64,000 bases of DNA from an uncultured Pelagibacteraceae bacterium (GTDB lineage Bacteria; Pseudomonadota; Alphaproteobacteria; Pelagibacterales; Pelagibacteraceae), in NCBI GenBank assembly GCA_902617025.1, contig CACMVB010000003.1, positions 62,001 to 126,000 of the forward strand, read 5' to 3'. Below, piece by piece: positions 17,763 to 29,852 of the stretch (its first letter is position 1; each line of letters opens with the position of its first letter). Position numbers and translations under genes: made by a program. Under the pieces are notes generated by a model. It was given only the letters and a program-made list of their open reading frames with translations. It did no database searches and was not told the origin of the DNA.

Positions 17763-18289
17763 AATTTAATCTTAATGAAGATAAACAAAAAAAAATTCCA
17801 GAAGAATTCAAAGACCTTGCAAAAGATTTTGCAGAAAAAGGATTTATAACTACTTCATCAGAAAATTTAATAAATTGGGCTAGAACAGGCTCATTACATT
17901 GGATGACATTTGGTCTAGCTTGTTGTGCAGTTGAAATGATGCAAACATCTATGCCTAGGTACGATCTAGAAAGATTTGGTGCAGCTCCGAGAGCTTCACC
18001 TAGGCAATCAGATGTTATGATAGTAGCAGGTACATTAACTAATAAGATGGCACCAGCTTTAAGAAAAGTTTATGATCAAATGCCTGAACCAAGATACGTT
18101 GTATCCATGGGAAGCTGTGCTAATGGTGGTGGTTATTATCATTATTCATACTCGGTGGTAAGAGGATGTGATAAAATTGTTCCAGTAGATATTTATATTC
18201 CTGGATGTCCCCCATCTGCAGAAGCTCTTTTGTACGGTATCTTACAACTTCAAAAAAAAATTAGAAGAGAAGGAAATTTACAGAGATAA
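17753..18289 (+). CDS. nuoB: NuoB, complex I subunit B (cluster N2)
   Basis: Holds the terminal [4Fe-4S] cluster N2 that passes electrons to ubiquinone. The ligands are the tandem cysteines in [11 protein letters not shown], the cysteine in MGSCANGGG, and that in IPGCPPSAE. The start is taken at the ATG 17753 because AGGAG precedes it by 7 bases; the upstream in-frame GTG at 17732 lies inside nuoA and has no ribosome-binding site. The resulting 178 residues are normal for alphaproteobacteria. NuoC begins three bases after the stop. Confidence 0.96.
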   Translation: MGIKFNLNEDKQKKIPEEFKDLAKDFAEKGFITTSSENLINWARTGSLHWMTFGLACCAVEMMQTSMPRYDLERFGAAPRASPRQSDVMIVAGTLTNKMAPALRKVYDQMPEPRYVVSMGSCANGGGYYHYSYSVVRGCDKIVPVDIYIPGCPPSAEALLYGILQLQKKIRREGNLQR

Positions 18290-18292
18290 TAC

Positions 18293-18907
18293 ATGACAGA
18301 AAGTTTAAAAAAGTTAGAAAATGTAATTAATTCTGAACTAGCGAGCAAAGTTCTTAATTCCTTCATTAAAAATAATGAATTGACTATTGAAATAAGTGAA
18401 ACCGATTTAGCGCAAGTTGTCCAATTTTTTAAGTCAAATGAAAAAATAAAATTTAGGCAACTAATAGATATAGCTGGAGTAGACTACCCAGATGAGGAGA
18501 AACGTTTTAAACTCATTTATCTTTTTTTATCTCATGAAAATAATTATAGAATTAAACTATCTATAAACTTTCCACCGAAACAGGTCATAGACTCGATCAC
18601 AAAAATTTTTCCTTCTGCAAATTGGATGGAGAGAGAAGTATTTGATATGTATGGTATTAAATTTAAAAATCATCCTGACCTAAGAAGAATTTTGACTGAC
18701 TATGGTTTTAAAGGACATCCATTAAGAAAAGATTTTCCTTTAACTGGTTTTAACGAAGTAAGATACAGCGAAAAAGATAAAAAAGTAATTTATGAACCAG
18801 TCAAACTTGAACAAAATTATAGAAATTTTGATTTTGAAAGCCCATGGGAGGGAACAAATTATATAAAAGAAATTAAAAAAAAAGAAAACGATGGTAAAAA
18901 AAATTAA
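18293..18907 (+). CDS. nuoC: NuoC, complex I 30 kDa subunit
   Basis: Peripheral-arm subunit of complex I next to NuoD at the quinone site; it binds no cofactor. The family signature [11 protein letters not shown] appears as [15 protein letters not shown], followed by [24 protein letters not shown] and a [14 protein letters not shown] stretch. The protein has 204 residues, as expected for a NuoC not fused to NuoD. It overlaps nuoD by 17 bases, giving close translational coupling. Confidence 0.96.
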   Translation: MTESLKKLENVINSELASKVLNSFIKNNELTIEISETDLAQVVQFFKSNEKIKFRQLIDIAGVDYPDEEKRFKLIYLFLSHENNYRIKLSINFPPKQVIDSITKIFPSANWMEREVFDMYGIKFKNHPDLRRILTDYGFKGHPLRKDFPLTGFNEVRYSEKDKKVIYEPVKLEQNYRNFDFESPWEGTNYIKEIKKKENDGKKN

Positions 18908-20066
18908 ATCATTAAACCTTAATTTTGGCCCCCAACATCCTGCAGCACATGGTGTTTTAAGACTTATTTTAGAGTTAGATGGAGAGGTAGTAGAGAAAGC
19001 AGACCCACACATTGGACTTCTGCATAGAGGAACCGAAAAACTTATAGAACAAAAAACTTATACTCAAGCTTTGCCATATTTTGATAGACTTGATTATGTA
19101 GCCCCTATGAACCAAGAGCATGCTTTCGCTTTAGCTGCTGAAAAATTGTTAAAGATTGAAGTTCCAATTCGCGCAAAATATATAAGAGTTATTTTTTGTG
19201 AAATAGGAAGAATACTTAGCCATATTTTAAATGTTACAACCCAAGCTCTTGACGTGGGCGCTTTAACGCCATCCTTATGGGGCTTTGAGGAGAGAGAGAC
19301 TTTAATGACTTTCTATGAAAGAGCCTCTGGGTCAAGACTTCATGCGAATTACTTTAGAACTGGAGGAGTACATCAGGATATTCCTTTAAAATTAGTCGAT
19401 GATATTGAAAAATTTTGTAAGTCATTTCCAAAAATTATAGATGACCTTGAAGGTTTACTAACTGACAATCGTATATTTAAGCAAAGAAATGTAGAAATTG
19501 GAATAGTTTCTAAACAAGAGGCTCTGGATCACAGTTTTTCTGGAGTAATGTTAAGAGGTTCTGGTGTACCGTGGGATTTAAGAAGATCTCAACCATACGA
19601 AATATACAAAGATTTAGATTTTAAAATACCCGTAGGAAAAAATGGTGACTGTTATGATAGATATCTTTGTAGAATTGAAGAAATGAGAGAGAGTGTTAAA
19701 ATTATTTTACAGTGTATTGAAAATCTTCCTAAGGGACCTATTAAATCAATTGATGGAAAAATTTCCCCTCCCAACAGAGATGACTTAAAACAGTCAATGG
19801 AGGCTTTAATACATCATTTTAAATTATTTACAGAGGGTTATAGGGTTCCAAAAGGAGATGTTTATACATCGGTTGAAGCGCCTAAAGGAGAGTTTGGTGT
19901 TTATTTGATATCAGATGGAAGTAATAAACCTTATAGATGTAAAATTAGAGCTCCAGGATTTTCTCATCTTCAAGCTATGGACTATTTAATTCGTGGACAC
20001 ATGTTAGCTGATGTTCCGGCAATATTAGGTTCTTTAGATATTGTATTTGGAGAGGTAGACCGATGA
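18891..20066 (+). CDS. nuoD: NuoD, complex I 49 kDa subunit
   Basis: Forms the quinone-binding cavity together with NuoB. The N-terminus carries [15 protein letters not shown], the loop that contacts quinone, and the central part has [12 protein letters not shown] and RTGGVHQD. The C-terminal [10 protein letters not shown] is typical, seen here as [10 protein letters not shown]. At 391 residues it is full length. It overlaps nuoC by 17 bases and nuoE by 4 (ATGA). Confidence 0.97.
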   Translation: MVKKIKSLNLNFGPQHPAAHGVLRLILELDGEVVEKADPHIGLLHRGTEKLIEQKTYTQALPYFDRLDYVAPMNQEHAFALAAEKLLKIEVPIRAKYIRVIFCEIGRILSHILNVTTQALDVGALTPSLWGFEERETLMTFYERASGSRLHANYFRTGGVHQDIPLKLVDDIEKFCKSFPKIIDDLEGLLTDNRIFKQRNVEIGIVSKQEALDHSFSGVMLRGSGVPWDLRRSQPYEIYKDLDFKIPVGKNGDCYDRYLCRIEEMRESVKIILQCIENLPKGPIKSIDGKISPPNRDDLKQSMEALIHHFKLFTEGYRVPKGDVYTSVEAPKGEFGVYLISDGSNKPYRCKIRAPGFSHLQAMDYLIRGHMLADVPAILGSLDIVFGEVDR

Positions 20067-20668
20067 GTTTAAAAAAGGTTCATGACGACCAGCCAGATAG
20101 TTTTGAATTTTCTGATGAAAATTTGAAAAAAGCAGAGGAAATTTTAAGCAGATATCCAAAAGAAAATAAAAAAAGTGCTGTTATGCCTTTTCTTTATTTA
20201 GCTCAAAAGCAAAATAATAACTGGATACCTCTATCTGCAATGAAATATATAGCAAACCTTTTGTCTATGCCATATATATCGGTTTATGAAGTAGCAACTT
20301 TTTATACAATGTATAACTTAGCGCCAGTAGGAAAACACTTCATACAAGTTTGCACTACCACTCCTTGTTTAATCCGTGGGGCTGATAAAATTGTTAAACT
20401 ATGTAAAGAAAAAATTTCATCAAGTGAAAATGAACTTTCCAAGAAAGGAAGCTGTTCATGGATGGAGGTAGAATGCTTAGGAGCTTGTGTTAATGGTCCA
20501 ATGATACAAGTTAATGATGACTATTATGAGGATTTAGATGAAAAAAATACTGTAAAAATACTAGACTCTCTAATAAACGACAAACCTTTAAAACCCGGAT
20601 CTTATAGAGGGCGTAAAAATACAGCACCAGAAAAAAAACAACAAGTTAATGGAGAAAATCATGCTTAA
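20063..20668 (+). CDS. nuoE: NuoE, complex I 24 kDa subunit (cluster N1a)
   Basis: Binds the [2Fe-2S] cluster N1a in the NADH module. The four ligands are in CTTTPC (near residue 98) and ECLGAC (near residue 138), in the thioredoxin-like fold of the family. At 201 residues it is slightly longer than in E. coli because of a polar C-terminal tail, common in alphaproteobacteria. The start overlaps nuoD by 4 bases and the end overlaps nuoF by 8. Confidence 0.95.
   Translation: MSLKKVHDDQPDSFEFSDENLKKAEEILSRYPKENKKSAVMPFLYLAQKQNNNWIPLSAMKYIANLLSMPYISVYEVATFYTMYNLAPVGKHFIQVCTTTPCLIRGADKIVKLCKEKISSSENELSKKGSCSWMEVECLGACVNGPMIQVNDDYYEDLDEKNTVKILDSLINDKPLKPGSYRGRKNTAPEKKQQVNGENHA
20651..20654 (+). 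promoter_or_regulatory. Shine-Dalgarno that sets the nuoF start
   Basis: GGAG lies 6 bases before the ATG at 20661. The earlier in-frame ATG at 20649 overlaps this site and has none of its own. Confidence 0.55.
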
Positions 20669-21992
20669 GGCCGAAAATAAAATCTTCAAAAATCTCTATA
20701 ATAATTATGGATGGGAAATTGATGATGCAATTAGAAGAGATGACTGGAAAGACACAAAAAATATTATTTCCAAAGGTAGAGAATGGATAATAAATGAGGT
20801 CAAAATTTCTGAACTTAGAGGTAGAGGAGGAGCGGGTTTTTCAACTGGTCTCAAATGGTCCTTTTCACCAAAAAAAGTCGGATCTAGGCCTCATTACTTA
20901 ATCATAAATGCAGATGAGTCAGAACCAGGTACATGTAAAGATAGAGATATTTTAAGATTCGAACCTCAAAAATTAATCGAAGGATGTTTAATTGCTGGAT
21001 ATGCTGTCAATGCACACACTTGTTATATTTATATAAGAGGCGAATATTTCAACGAAGGAAAGCGTCTTCAAGAAGCAATTAATCAAGCTTATAAAAAAAA
21101 TTTTTTAGGAAAAAATGCATGTGGATCAGGTTGGGACTTTGATATTCATATTCATTATGGTGCAGGCGCATACATTTGTGGTGAGGAAACTGCTCTATTA
21201 GAAAGTATAGAGGGAAACAAAGGACAACCAAGATTAAAACCACCTTTTCCAGCTCTAGTAGGTTTATATGGCTGTCCAACCATTGTTAATAATGTTGAGA
21301 CCATTGCAGTAGTTCCTACAATTTTAAGAAGAGGCGGCAAATGGTTTGCTTCATTAGGTAAACCAAAAAATACCGGAACAAAAATATTTTGTATATCTGG
21401 AAACGTAAACTCTCCTTGTAATGTTGAAGAGGAAATGGGAATTCCTTTAAAAGAATTAATAGAAAAACATGCGGGTGGAGTAATTGGAGGTTGGGAAAAC
21501 CTTCAAGCAGTAATTCCTGGCGGTTCATCGATGCCTTTATTAACAAAAAAAATATGCGATACAATTACGATGGATTTTGACACTTTAATAGAAAATAAAA
21601 GTGGATTAGGTACAGCGGGTATAGTTGTAATAAATAAAGATCAAGATATCGTTGCATGCATGGCAAGAATAGCAAGATTTTATAAACATGAAAGTTGCGG
21701 TCAATGTACCCCATGCCGTGAGGGAGCAGGATGGATGTGGAGAATTTTAGATAGAGTAGTAAAAAGAAAAGCTACCTTTGCCGATATCGATTTATTGTCT
21801 GATGTAACAAAACAAATAGAGGGTCATACTATTTGTGCGTTTGGAGAAGGGTCAGCCTGGCCTGTACAAGGTTTATTGAGACATTTTAGGAAAGAAATTG
21901 AAAGTCGTTGTAGAGAGGAACCTTTAATTAAAAAGAAAACAAATAATCCTTATTTGGTAGACCAGCATCTTCTGGAGAATAAAAATGCCTAA
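20661..21992 (+). CDS. nuoF: NuoF, complex I NADH-binding subunit
   Basis: Oxidises NADH with FMN and passes electrons to cluster N3. Visible are the nucleotide loop [13 protein letters not shown], the FMN region [12 protein letters not shown], the IYIRGEY segment, and the [4Fe-4S] N3 ligands [11 protein letters not shown] plus the distal cysteine in [14 protein letters not shown] place the start at the ATG 20661, which has GGAG 6 bases upstream, instead of the ATG at 20649. The protein then has 443 residues. It overlaps nuoG by 8 bases. Confidence 0.96.
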   Translation: MLKAENKIFKNLYNNYGWEIDDAIRRDDWKDTKNIISKGREWIINEVKISELRGRGGAGFSTGLKWSFSPKKVGSRPHYLIINADESEPGTCKDRDILRFEPQKLIEGCLIAGYAVNAHTCYIYIRGEYFNEGKRLQEAINQAYKKNFLGKNACGSGWDFDIHIHYGAGAYICGEETALLESIEGNKGQPRLKPPFPALVGLYGCPTIVNNVETIAVVPTILRRGGKWFASLGKPKNTGTKIFCISGNVNSPCNVEEEMGIPLKELIEKHAGGVIGGWENLQAVIPGGSSMPLLTKKICDTITMDFDTLIENKSGLGTAGIVVINKDQDIVACMARIARFYKHESCGQCTPCREGAGWMWRILDRVVKRKATFADIDLLSDVTKQIEGHTICAFGEGSAWPVQGLLRHFRKEIESRCREEPLIKKKTNNPYLVDQHLLENKNA

Positions 21993-24042
21993 AATTACCA
22001 TTAATGGAAAAGAGATAGAATTTGAAAAAGGGATGACTGTTCTTCAAGCCTGTGAACTAGCTGAAGTAGAAATTCCAAGATTTTGTTATCATGAAAAATT
22101 ATCAATAGCTGGAAACTGCAGAATGTGTTTAGTCGAGATGGAAAAATCTGCAAAACCAATTGCATCATGCGCGATGCCTGCAGCAGAGGGTATGAATATA
22201 AAAACTAATACAACTTTTGTTGAAAAAGCTAGAAAAGGAGTTATGGAATTTTTATTGGCCAATCATCCACTTGATTGTCCAGTATGTGATCAAGGAGGTG
22301 AATGTGATTTACAAGATCAGTCAATGTACTATGGGGTAGATAAATCAAGATTTGTTGAAAATAAAAGGCTGGTTAAGGAAAAATATATGGGCCCTTTAAT
22401 TAAAACACAAATGACTAGATGCATTCATTGCACAAGATGCGTGAGATTTGCAACTGAAGTCGCTGGAGTTCCTGAGATAGGAGCGATAGGTAGAGGAGAA
22501 AATATGGAAATTACAACTTATCTGGAAAAAGCCATGGAGTCAGAACTATCTGCAAATGTAATCGACTTATGTCCAGTAGGTGCACTCACTTCAAAACCTT
22601 ATGCTTTTGAGGCAAGACCTTGGGAACTTAAAAAAACTGAAAGCATTGATGTAATGGATGCAGTTGGATCTAATATAAGAGTTGATACTTATAATTGGGA
22701 GGTTAAAAGGATTTTACCAAGACTAAACAACGATATTAATGAGGAATGGATTTCTGATAAAACAAGATACTCTTGCGATGGACTCCTCAAACAAAGGTTA
22801 GACGTCCCTTACATTAAAAAAGATAACAAGCTTCAAAAATCAACTTGGGACGAAGCTATTTCTTTATTGGCTAGTAAATTTAAATCAATAGACCCAAATA
22901 AAATTGGTGGCCACATTGGTGATATGGTTAACCTCGAAAACGCTCTGAGTTTTAAAAAATTCTTTAAAAGTCTAAAAATAAATAATTTAGAGTTCAGAGA
23001 AAGAAAATTTTATATCAATTCATCTGAAAAAATTAATTATATATTTAACTCTTCGATAAGAGGAATAGAAGATTCTGATCTTATCTTTTTAATTGGTACT
23101 AATCCAAGATTTGAAGCCAGCATGTTGAATGCAAGAATAAGAAAAGTATTTGTTAAAAGAAAAATACCAATTTTCTCACTCGGGGATCCTGGTGAATTGA
23201 CTTACGAATATACTAAAATCGGAAACAATACAGAGGATTTGAAAAGAATATTAAATGGGGAGAGTGAGTTTTCAAAAAAATTGTCTCTATCAAAAAAACC
23301 TTTAATAATAATTGGAGAATCAGCTTTAGAACTTAAAAGCGCTAAGTTTTTATTTGAGGAAATTAAAGATTTTTTAAAAAAGAAAGATTTTATAAACAAA
23401 GAATGGAACGCTTTTAATTTCTTGCCACAAAACGCCTCTACAGTAGGTTTAATTGACCTAGAAATTTTACCTAAAGATCAAGAAGAAAACTATGCTTTTT
23501 TTGAAAATTTAAAAAACAACAAATTTGAACTACTATATCTTTTAGGATCAGATAATTTAGAAATTAAAAAAAATAACGAATTTATTGTCTATCAAGGAAG
23601 CCATGGAGATAGAGGAGCCGAGATTGCAGATTTAGTTCTTCCGAGCGCTGCATTTACTGAACAAAATGGATTATATGAAAACTTAGAGGGAAGAGTTCAA
23701 GAGTGCAAAAAAGCTTCATATCCAATAGGTGATGCGTTAGAAGACTGGAAAATATTTAATTTAATTTTAAAGAAACTTAATAAAGAAGATAGCTTATCAA
23801 ATTTCGACTTACTGAGACAAGAAGTTTTAAAATCAATAAAAAATTTTACAAAATTAAATGAGTTGCCTAATTTTCATGAAAGCAAATTTAAGAAAACATC
23901 AAGTGATTTTATAAATGAGGAAATAATTATTAAGCAGTTGGACTATTTTTATACTAATTCTATTTCAAGAGCATCTAAAACTATGAGTGAGTGTCGTAAA
24001 ATAAGACAAAACGCAAAAAAAACTGGAACAGATAACATATGA
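21985..24042 (+). CDS. nuoG: NuoG, complex I 75 kDa subunit
   Basis: Carries the Fe-S chain of the NADH module. The N-terminal ferredoxin domain has C34, C45, C48 and C62 (cluster N1b). The N5 site is in [16 protein letters not shown], and N4 in [10 protein letters not shown] with the distal CPVGAL. A molybdopterin-oxidoreductase-like but cofactor-free domain follows from about residue 220. At 685 residues it is of the alphaproteobacterial/mitochondrial length and shows no CxxCxxxC-type N7 site. It overlaps both neighbours by a few bases. Confidence 0.95.
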   Translation: MPKITINGKEIEFEKGMTVLQACELAEVEIPRFCYHEKLSIAGNCRMCLVEMEKSAKPIASCAMPAAEGMNIKTNTTFVEKARKGVMEFLLANHPLDCPVCDQGGECDLQDQSMYYGVDKSRFVENKRLVKEKYMGPLIKTQMTRCIHCTRCVRFATEVAGVPEIGAIGRGENMEITTYLEKAMESELSANVIDLCPVGALTSKPYAFEARPWELKKTESIDVMDAVGSNIRVDTYNWEVKRILPRLNNDINEEWISDKTRYSCDGLLKQRLDVPYIKKDNKLQKSTWDEAISLLASKFKSIDPNKIGGHIGDMVNLENALSFKKFFKSLKINNLEFRERKFYINSSEKINYIFNSSIRGIEDSDLIFLIGTNPRFEASMLNARIRKVFVKRKIPIFSLGDPGELTYEYTKIGNNTEDLKRILNGESEFSKKLSLSKKPLIIIGESALELKSAKFLFEEIKDFLKKKDFINKEWNAFNFLPQNASTVGLIDLEILPKDQEENYAFFENLKNNKFELLYLLGSDNLEIKKNNEFIVYQGSHGDRGAEIADLVLPSAAFTEQNGLYENLEGRVQECKKASYPIGDALEDWKIFNLILKKLNKEDSLSNFDLLRQEVLKSIKNFTKLNELPNFHESKFKKTSSDFINEEIIIKQLDYFYTNSISRASKTMSECRKIRQNAKKTGTDNI

Positions 24043-25046
24043 TAGAGTATTTACAAATTTTAGGTCAAGAAATTTATAAAATTATTTTTTTACTCATTCC
24101 AATTCTCGTTTCTGTTGCAATGATAGTTTGGTTGGATAGAAGGGTCTGGGGATTAGTTCAAAAAAGACGGGGCCCGAATGTTGTAGGTCCTTTTGGTCTT
24201 TTTCAAACTTTAGCAGATGCTTTGAAATACATTTTTAAAGAAATTATAATTCCAGCTAGCGCAAATAAAGTGGTTTTTATTTTAGCGCCAATAGTCACTA
24301 TGACTTTAGCTTTAATTGCCTGGGCGGTAATACCAATGAGTAAAGATTTAGTTTTATCAAACATTAATGTTGGAATTTTATATTTGTTTGCTGTTTCTTC
24401 TCTAGGTGTTTATGGAATAATTATGGGAGGCTGGGCTTCCAATTCAAAATATCCTTTTTTAGGAGCTATTCGATCTGCAGCGCAAATGGTCTCATATGAG
24501 GTATCAATCGGCATAATTATTATAAATGTACTTTTATGCGTAGGATCTTTAAATTTGAATGATATTGTGATCGCTCAAAAAGATTTATGGTACGTTATAC
24601 CTCTTTTTCCGATGTTTGTGATTTTTTTTATTTCTGCATTAGCAGAAACTAATAGACCACCTTTTGACTTACCAGAAGCTGAAGCTGAGTTAGTTGCAGG
24701 TTACCAAACAGAATATTCAGGAATGATGTATGCAATGTTCTGGCTTGGAGAATACGCAAATATTCTTTTAATGTGTGCCATGGGCTCGATACTTTTTTTA
24801 GGAGGATGGTTGCCTGTCATGGACATTTATCCATTAAATATTATACCTGCACCTATTTGGATGATATCGAAAATATTATTTCTTTTTATATTATTTGCAC
24901 TTATTAAAGCTATAGTTCCAAGATATAGATATGATCAACTTATGAGACTTGGTTGGAAAATATTTTTACCATTTTCTTTAATTTACCTAGTCTTGACTTC
25001 AAGTTTCTTATTTTATTTTGACAAACTTCCAAAGGTAAATTTTTAA
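24039..25046 (+). CDS. nuoH: NuoH, complex I membrane subunit H
   Basis: Links the quinone cavity to the membrane proton pumps; about eight helices in 335 residues. Conserved parts are the quinone-entry helix [20 protein letters not shown] near residue 30, the [20 protein letters not shown] loop near 205-225 with its acidic residues, and the [14 protein letters not shown] motif near 290. It overlaps nuoG by 4 bases and nuoI by 1. This is a full-length, normal member. Confidence 0.96.
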   Translation: MIEYLQILGQEIYKIIFLLIPILVSVAMIVWLDRRVWGLVQKRRGPNVVGPFGLFQTLADALKYIFKEIIIPASANKVVFILAPIVTMTLALIAWAVIPMSKDLVLSNINVGILYLFAVSSLGVYGIIMGGWASNSKYPFLGAIRSAAQMVSYEVSIGIIIINVLLCVGSLNLNDIVIAQKDLWYVIPLFPMFVIFFISALAETNRPPFDLPEAEAELVAGYQTEYSGMMYAMFWLGEYANILLMCAMGSILFLGGWLPVMDIYPLNIIPAPIWMISKILFLFILFALIKAIVPRYRYDQLMRLGWKIFLPFSLIYLVLTSSFLFYFDKLPKVNF

Positions 25047-25531
25047 TGAACCTTAATAGATTTTTCAAAACCATATTTTTAGTAGAGTTTATCTCCGGAC
25101 TTTTTTTGGCGATTAAAGAAGTATTTAGGAAGTCAAAAACAATAAACTACCCATTTGAAAAAGGACCAATCAGCCCTCGTATGAGAGGAGAGCATGCATT
25201 AAGAAGATATCCAAATGGAGAGGAAAGATGCATAGCTTGCAAGTTATGCGAAGCTGTTTGTCCTGCACAAGCCATTACAATTGAGTCAACTGAAAGATCA
25301 GATGGAAGCAGAAAAACAACACGATACGATATAGATATGCTTAAGTGCATCTATTGCGGGTTGTGCCAAGAGTCATGTCCCGTGGATGCAATTGTGCAAG
25401 GTCCAAATTTTGAATTTGCCACAGAAACCAGAGAAGAACTTTATTATGACAAACAAAAGCTTTTGGACAATGGGGATAGGTGGGAGTCAGTCTTGGCAAA
25501 AAACATCAAGTTAGATAAGCCTTATAGATAG
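25046..25531 (+). CDS. nuoI: NuoI, complex I ferredoxin-type subunit
   Basis: A 161-residue subunit with two [4Fe-4S] clusters (N6a and N6b) that bridge NuoG to NuoB. Both CxxCxxCxxxCP motifs are intact: [12 protein letters not shown] near residue 61 and [12 protein letters not shown] near residue 100. The N-terminal amphipathic helix that anchors it to the membrane arm and the [16 protein letters not shown] segment are typical. It shares a TAATG junction with nuoH, and nuoJ begins directly after its stop. Confidence 0.97.
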   Translation: MNLNRFFKTIFLVEFISGLFLAIKEVFRKSKTINYPFEKGPISPRMRGEHALRRYPNGEERCIACKLCEAVCPAQAITIESTERSDGSRKTTRYDIDMLKCIYCGLCQESCPVDAIVQGPNFEFATETREELYYDKQKLLDNGDRWESVLAKNIKLDKPYR

Positions 25532-26158
25532 ATGATAATACACTCAATTTTTTTTTATTTTTTCTCAATAATAGCCATTTTTTCATCATTGATGGTTATA
25601 ACATCTAGAAGCACAATAAATTCAGTTTTCTTTTTAATATTGGATTTTATCTCTGTGGGTTGTTTATTTATCATGGTAGGAGCTGAATTTTTAGGAATGA
25701 TCCTTCTAATTGTGTATGTTGGAGCAGTTGCAGTTTTATTTTTATTTGTAGTTATGATGCTTAACGTTGCTGAGCAAAAACAATCTTGGTTCATTGGTAA
25801 AAAATCGACGCATATACCTACTGGATTAATTGTAAGTGTTTTAATTTTATTAGAGTTGTTAGTTGTAGTAGGAGGATGGAAATATAAAGAAGATTTAATG
25901 TCTAGTAGTACGCTAGTATTATCAAATGTTTCAAACACGCATCAATTAGGATTAGTTATGTACACTGATTATATTTTATATTTTCAATTAGCGGGTATAG
26001 TCCTTCTTCTTGCAATGATTGGGGCCATTCTTTTAACTTTTAGAGAAAGAGTAGGCGTTAAGAAACAAAGTTATATTAATCAAATATCTAGAAACCCAAC
26101 TACTGCAGTTGAGCTCAAAGATGTAAAATCATATCAAGGAGTGAAAATTGATGATTGA
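25532..26158 (+). CDS. nuoJ: NuoJ, complex I membrane subunit J
   Basis: A 208-residue membrane subunit with five predicted helices. The conserved third helix with [24 protein letters not shown] (the pi-bulge helix of complex I) is clear at about residues 53-76. The polar C-terminal tail after the fifth helix is typical of alphaproteobacteria. It starts directly after nuoI and overlaps nuoK by 8 bases. Confidence 0.95.
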   Translation: MIIHSIFFYFFSIIAIFSSLMVITSRSTINSVFFLILDFISVGCLFIMVGAEFLGMILLIVYVGAVAVLFLFVVMMLNVAEQKQSWFIGKKSTHIPTGLIVSVLILLELLVVVGGWKYKEDLMSSSTLVLSNVSNTHQLGLVMYTDYILYFQLAGIVLLLAMIGAILLTFRERVGVKKQSYINQISRNPTTAVELKDVKSYQGVKIDD

Positions 26159-26462
26159 GATTGGTTTGGGTCATTACTTATCTTTGGGAGCAATAATTTT
26201 TTTCTTAGGAGTTATTGGAATTTTTTTAAACAGAAAAAATGTAATAGTAATATTAATGTCAATCGAATTGATTCTACTTGCCGTAAATATCAATTTAATA
26301 TCTTTCTCCATTTTTTCTGGTGATATAGTTGGTCAAATATTTACAATGCTTATTTTAACAGTTGCAGCAGCGGAGGCAGCGATTGGGCTTGCAATCATTG
26401 TGGTATATTACAGGAATAGAGGCTCCATTAGAGTTGAAGATATTCATGGAATGAAAGGCTAA
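26151..26462 (+). CDS. nuoK: NuoK, complex I membrane subunit K
   Basis: A 103-residue three-helix subunit homologous to MrpC. The glutamates of the proton path lie in [11 protein letters not shown] and [11 protein letters not shown]. An AAGGAG sequence at 26136-26141 lies upstream; it is 9 bases from the ATG at 26151 and 6 from the in-frame TTG at 26148. I prefer the ATG because it gives the usual start [10 protein letters not shown], though the TTG cannot be excluded. NuoL starts right after the stop. Confidence 0.94.
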   Translation: MIEIGLGHYLSLGAIIFFLGVIGIFLNRKNVIVILMSIELILLAVNINLISFSIFSGDIVGQIFTMLILTVAAAEAAIGLAIIVVYYRNRGSIRVEDIHGMKG

Positions 26463-28370
26463 ATGGAGTACGCTATATTATTTTTACCATTACTAGGCTC
26501 TCTGGTAGGATATTTTGGTCGATCTTTAACTAAATATTTTGCTGAAATATCTACAAGTTTTTTCGTAAGCATCTCAGCAATTCTTTCAATATTCATTTTT
26601 TGGGATGGATTACAAAATAATAATTATGGAAATTTTATAATATTTGAATGGATTAGTTCGGGCGGGTTCACTGCAAACTGGTCAATAAATATCGATCCGT
26701 TGAGTTCAGTAATGTTAGTAGTTGTAACTTTTGTATCAGCGTTAGTACATATTTATTCAATTGGTTATATGAGTCATGATCCTCATAAACCAAGATTCAT
26801 GTCCTATCTTTCATTGTTTACTTTTTCAATGTTAGCTTTAGTGGTTTCAGATAATTTCTTACAACTTTTTTTTGGATGGGAGGGTGTTGGATTGTGTTCT
26901 TATCTATTAATAGGCTTTTGGTACAAAAAAGATTCTGCTAATAATGCAGCTATAAAAGCTTTTATAGTGAATAGAGTAGGAGATTTTGGGCTTGCACTTG
27001 CAATATTTTTAATTTTTTTCTTTTTCGGGTCTATTAATTTTCAAGATGTTTTTCAAGCCACTCCTCAATTTGCCGAAAAAAAAATAATATTTTTTGGTTT
27101 TGAATTAAATTTAATAACTTTAATATGTGTATTCCTTTTTATTGGTGCGATGGGAAAGTCAGCGCAATTTTTACTTCATACATGGTTACCCGACGCAATG
27201 GAAGGCCCAACTCCAGTTTCAGCTTTAATTCATGCAGCTACCATGGTTACAGCTGGTGTCTTTTTAGTTGTTAGATGTTCACCAATGTTTGAGTATTCTC
27301 AAGTAGCTTTAAATTTAGTAACAATTATTGGGATGATAACTGCTATATTTGCTGCATCAGTCGCATTAGTACAAAATGATATAAAAAAAATAGTAGCATA
27401 CTCAACATGTAGTCAACTAGGATACATGTTTTTTGCTGCAGGAGTAGGAGCTTATCATGTAGCGATGTTCCACTTATTTACACATGCATTTTTCAAAGCA
27501 TTATTATTCTTAGGAGCTGGGTCTATTATACATGCATTCAAAGATGAACAAGATATAAGAAATATGGGAGGCATAAGAAAAAAACTTCCTTTTACATATG
27601 CTTTCATGTTAGTAGGCACTTTAGCATTAACTGGTTTTCCATTTCTCTCAGGTTTTTATTCAAAAGATTCAATTATTGAATTCGCATACCTAAGAAACTC
27701 AACTTTAGGCAATTATGCAGCTACAATAGGTATTCTTACTGCATTCATAACATCAATTTATTCTTGGAGGTTGTTTTTTAAAGCTTTTCATGGATCTTAT
27801 AACAATAAAAAAGTTTTAATAAATGAGACTCATGAGTCACCATTTATAATGTTGATACCTTTAATGTTCCTAGGTCTTGGAGCAATTTTTTCTGGATACC
27901 TTTTTAAAAGCACATTTATTGGACATCACAGCAATGAGTTTTGGCAAGGTTCAATCTTTTTTTTAAATGAGATAAAACATGATGTTTTGCCGTTATGGTT
28001 TTTATTGATTACTCCAGTCTTAGTAATAATATCAATTCCTGTTTCACTTTATTTTTATATTTTGAACCCTAGTGTTCTAGAGGATTTTAAAAAAACAAAT
28101 CTTCCTTTGTATAATTTTTTACTTAATAAGTGGTACATTGACGAACTATATGAAAAAGTTTTTGTAAACCCAGCTAAAAGAATTGGCTCTATTTTTTGGA
28201 AAAAGGGAGATATTGGTATAATTGATAAATTCGGTCCTGATGGAATTTCAAAACTAGTAAAGATCATTTCAGATAAAACTGGACGTCTTCAAACCGGGTT
28301 TATTTACGATTATGCTTTTGTAATGTTATTAGGTTTGTCTATTCTATTAACTTATTTGATTTTAAAATAA
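26463..28370 (+). CDS. nuoL: NuoL, complex I antiporter-like subunit L
   Basis: Distal proton-pumping subunit with Mrp antiporter homology, 635 residues. The key elements are WEGVGLCSYLLIGFW with the conserved glutamate near residue 140, the lysine helix GAMGKSAQFLLHTWLPDAMEGPTPVSALIHAATMV (positions about 222-256), and the C-terminal long lateral helix region after about residue 530. About 16 helices are predicted. It sits between nuoK and nuoM with gaps of at most one base. Confidence 0.96.
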   Translation: MEYAILFLPLLGSLVGYFGRSLTKYFAEISTSFFVSISAILSIFIFWDGLQNNNYGNFIIFEWISSGGFTANWSINIDPLSSVMLVVVTFVSALVHIYSIGYMSHDPHKPRFMSYLSLFTFSMLALVVSDNFLQLFFGWEGVGLCSYLLIGFWYKKDSANNAAIKAFIVNRVGDFGLALAIFLIFFFFGSINFQDVFQATPQFAEKKIIFFGFELNLITLICVFLFIGAMGKSAQFLLHTWLPDAMEGPTPVSALIHAATMVTAGVFLVVRCSPMFEYSQVALNLVTIIGMITAIFAASVALVQNDIKKIVAYSTCSQLGYMFFAAGVGAYHVAMFHLFTHAFFKALLFLGAGSIIHAFKDEQDIRNMGGIRKKLPFTYAFMLVGTLALTGFPFLSGFYSKDSIIEFAYLRNSTLGNYAATIGILTAFITSIYSWRLFFKAFHGSYNNKKVLINETHESPFIMLIPLMFLGLGAIFSGYLFKSTFIGHHSNEFWQGSIFFLNEIKHDVLPLWFLLITPVLVIISIPVSLYFYILNPSVLEDFKKTNLPLYNFLLNKWYIDELYEKVFVNPAKRIGSIFWKKGDIGIIDKFGPDGISKLVKIISDKTGRLQTGFIYDYAFVMLLGLSILLTYLILK

Positions 28371-28371
28371 A

Positions 28372-29850
28372 ATGAATTTTCCAATATTATCAACTTTAAT
28401 TTTTTTGCCTTTAATCAGCTCCTTTTTTATCTTATTAACAAAGGACAAAACATCTAAAAACAGTTCTATTTATATCTCTTTGTTCAGCAGTGTTGCTACA
28501 TTTTTACTCTCGTTATTTTTGTGGTACTCCCTTGATGTAAATAGTTCTGAATTCCAATTTGTGGAAGAAAAATCCTGGATAAATAATTTTATAAAATTTA
28601 AATTAGGGGTAGATGGTATATCAATTCTATTTATTGTATTAACGACGTTTATTACTCCAATTTGTATTATCTCTTGTGTAAACAGCATAAAGGTAAGAAT
28701 TAAAGAATTCTTAATAGCTATTTTAATATTAGAGACATTTATGATTGGTGTATTTTGTTCACTAGATCTTGTTATTTTTTATTTATTTTTTGAAGCAGGT
28801 TTAATACCTATGTTTTTGATAATCGGAGTTTGGGGAGGACCAAGAAGAGTTTACTCTGCTTTTAAATTCTTTCTATTTACTTTACTTGGTTCAGTTTTAA
28901 TGCTTGTAGCCATTATTGTTATTTACTGGATAACAGGCACGACTGATATTACTCAGATCTATGAAATAAAAATACCAAAAGAATATCAAAATATATTATG
29001 GTTAGCTTTCTTTAGCTCCTTTGCAGTTAAAATGCCTATGTGGCCCGTTCATACATGGTTGCCAGACGCTCATGTTGAGGCCCCTACAGCTGGGTCTGTT
29101 ATTCTTGCTGCTATTTTACTAAAAATGGCTGGATATGGTTTTTTAAGATTTTCAATTCCCATGTTTCCTATCGCCTCGGAATATTTTACTCCGTTAATTT
29201 ATGTTTTAAGTATTATTGCAATTATTTACACTTCTTTAGTTGCGCTGATGCAAGATGACATGAAGAAATTAATTGCTTACTCTTCTGTTGCACACATGGG
29301 TTATGTGACACTCGGAATTTTCACTCTAACAAAACAAGGAATAGAGGGAAGCATATACCAAATGATTAGTCACGGTTTAATATCCGCAGCTTTATTTTTA
29401 TGTGTTGGAGTAGTCTATGACAGGTTACATTCCAGAATGATTAGTACTTATGGAGGCTTGGTAAATTATATTCCAAAATACTCTTTCTTATTTTTAATTT
29501 TTGCTTTAGCAGCGCTGGGTTTACCTGGAACTTCTGGATTTTTAGGTGAGTTTCTTGTTTTGACAGGAACATTTCAAAAAAGTTTTTTAGCCGCTATGCT
29601 TGCAACATTTGGAGTAATTTTAGGAGCTGCCTATATGCTTTGGCTTACTAAAAGAGTAATATTTGGTAATGCAAATAATTCAGAAATTAAAAATTTAAAC
29701 GATGTAAATAAATCTGAAATTTTAATGTTAGTCAGTTTGGCATTCTTAATTCTTTTTTTTGGTTTTTATCCACTACCATTAATAGAGACTTTCGATGTTT
29801 CGGTTAATAGCTTGATAAAAAATTATGAAACAGCTCTAATTTCAAAATAA
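28372..29850 (+). CDS. nuoM: NuoM, complex I antiporter-like subunit M
   Basis: Second antiporter-like proton-pumping subunit, 492 residues, about 14 helices. Characteristic pieces are FYLFFEAGLIPMFLIIGVWGG near residue 135 with the pump glutamate, FAVKMPMWPVHTWLPDAHVEAP near residue 220 with the lysine, and AYSSVAHMGYV near residue 305. The gene starts one base after nuoL and is followed by nuoN after two bases. Confidence 0.96.
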   Translation: MNFPILSTLIFLPLISSFFILLTKDKTSKNSSIYISLFSSVATFLLSLFLWYSLDVNSSEFQFVEEKSWINNFIKFKLGVDGISILFIVLTTFITPICIISCVNSIKVRIKEFLIAILILETFMIGVFCSLDLVIFYLFFEAGLIPMFLIIGVWGGPRRVYSAFKFFLFTLLGSVLMLVAIIVIYWITGTTDITQIYEIKIPKEYQNILWLAFFSSFAVKMPMWPVHTWLPDAHVEAPTAGSVILAAILLKMAGYGFLRFSIPMFPIASEYFTPLIYVLSIIAIIYTSLVALMQDDMKKLIAYSSVAHMGYVTLGIFTLTKQGIEGSIYQMISHGLISAALFLCVGVVYDRLHSRMISTYGGLVNYIPKYSFLFLIFALAALGLPGTSGFLGEFLVLTGTFQKSFLAAMLATFGVILGAAYMLWLTKRVIFGNANNSEIKNLNDVNKSEILMLVSLAFLILFFGFYPLPLIETFDVSVNSLIKNYETALISK

Positions 29851-29852
29851 AT

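Noticed and set aside
25555..25938. Open frame of about 127 codons on the minus strand inside nuoJ
   Set aside because: Antisense shadow of a membrane gene with no ribosome-binding site or recognisable domain.
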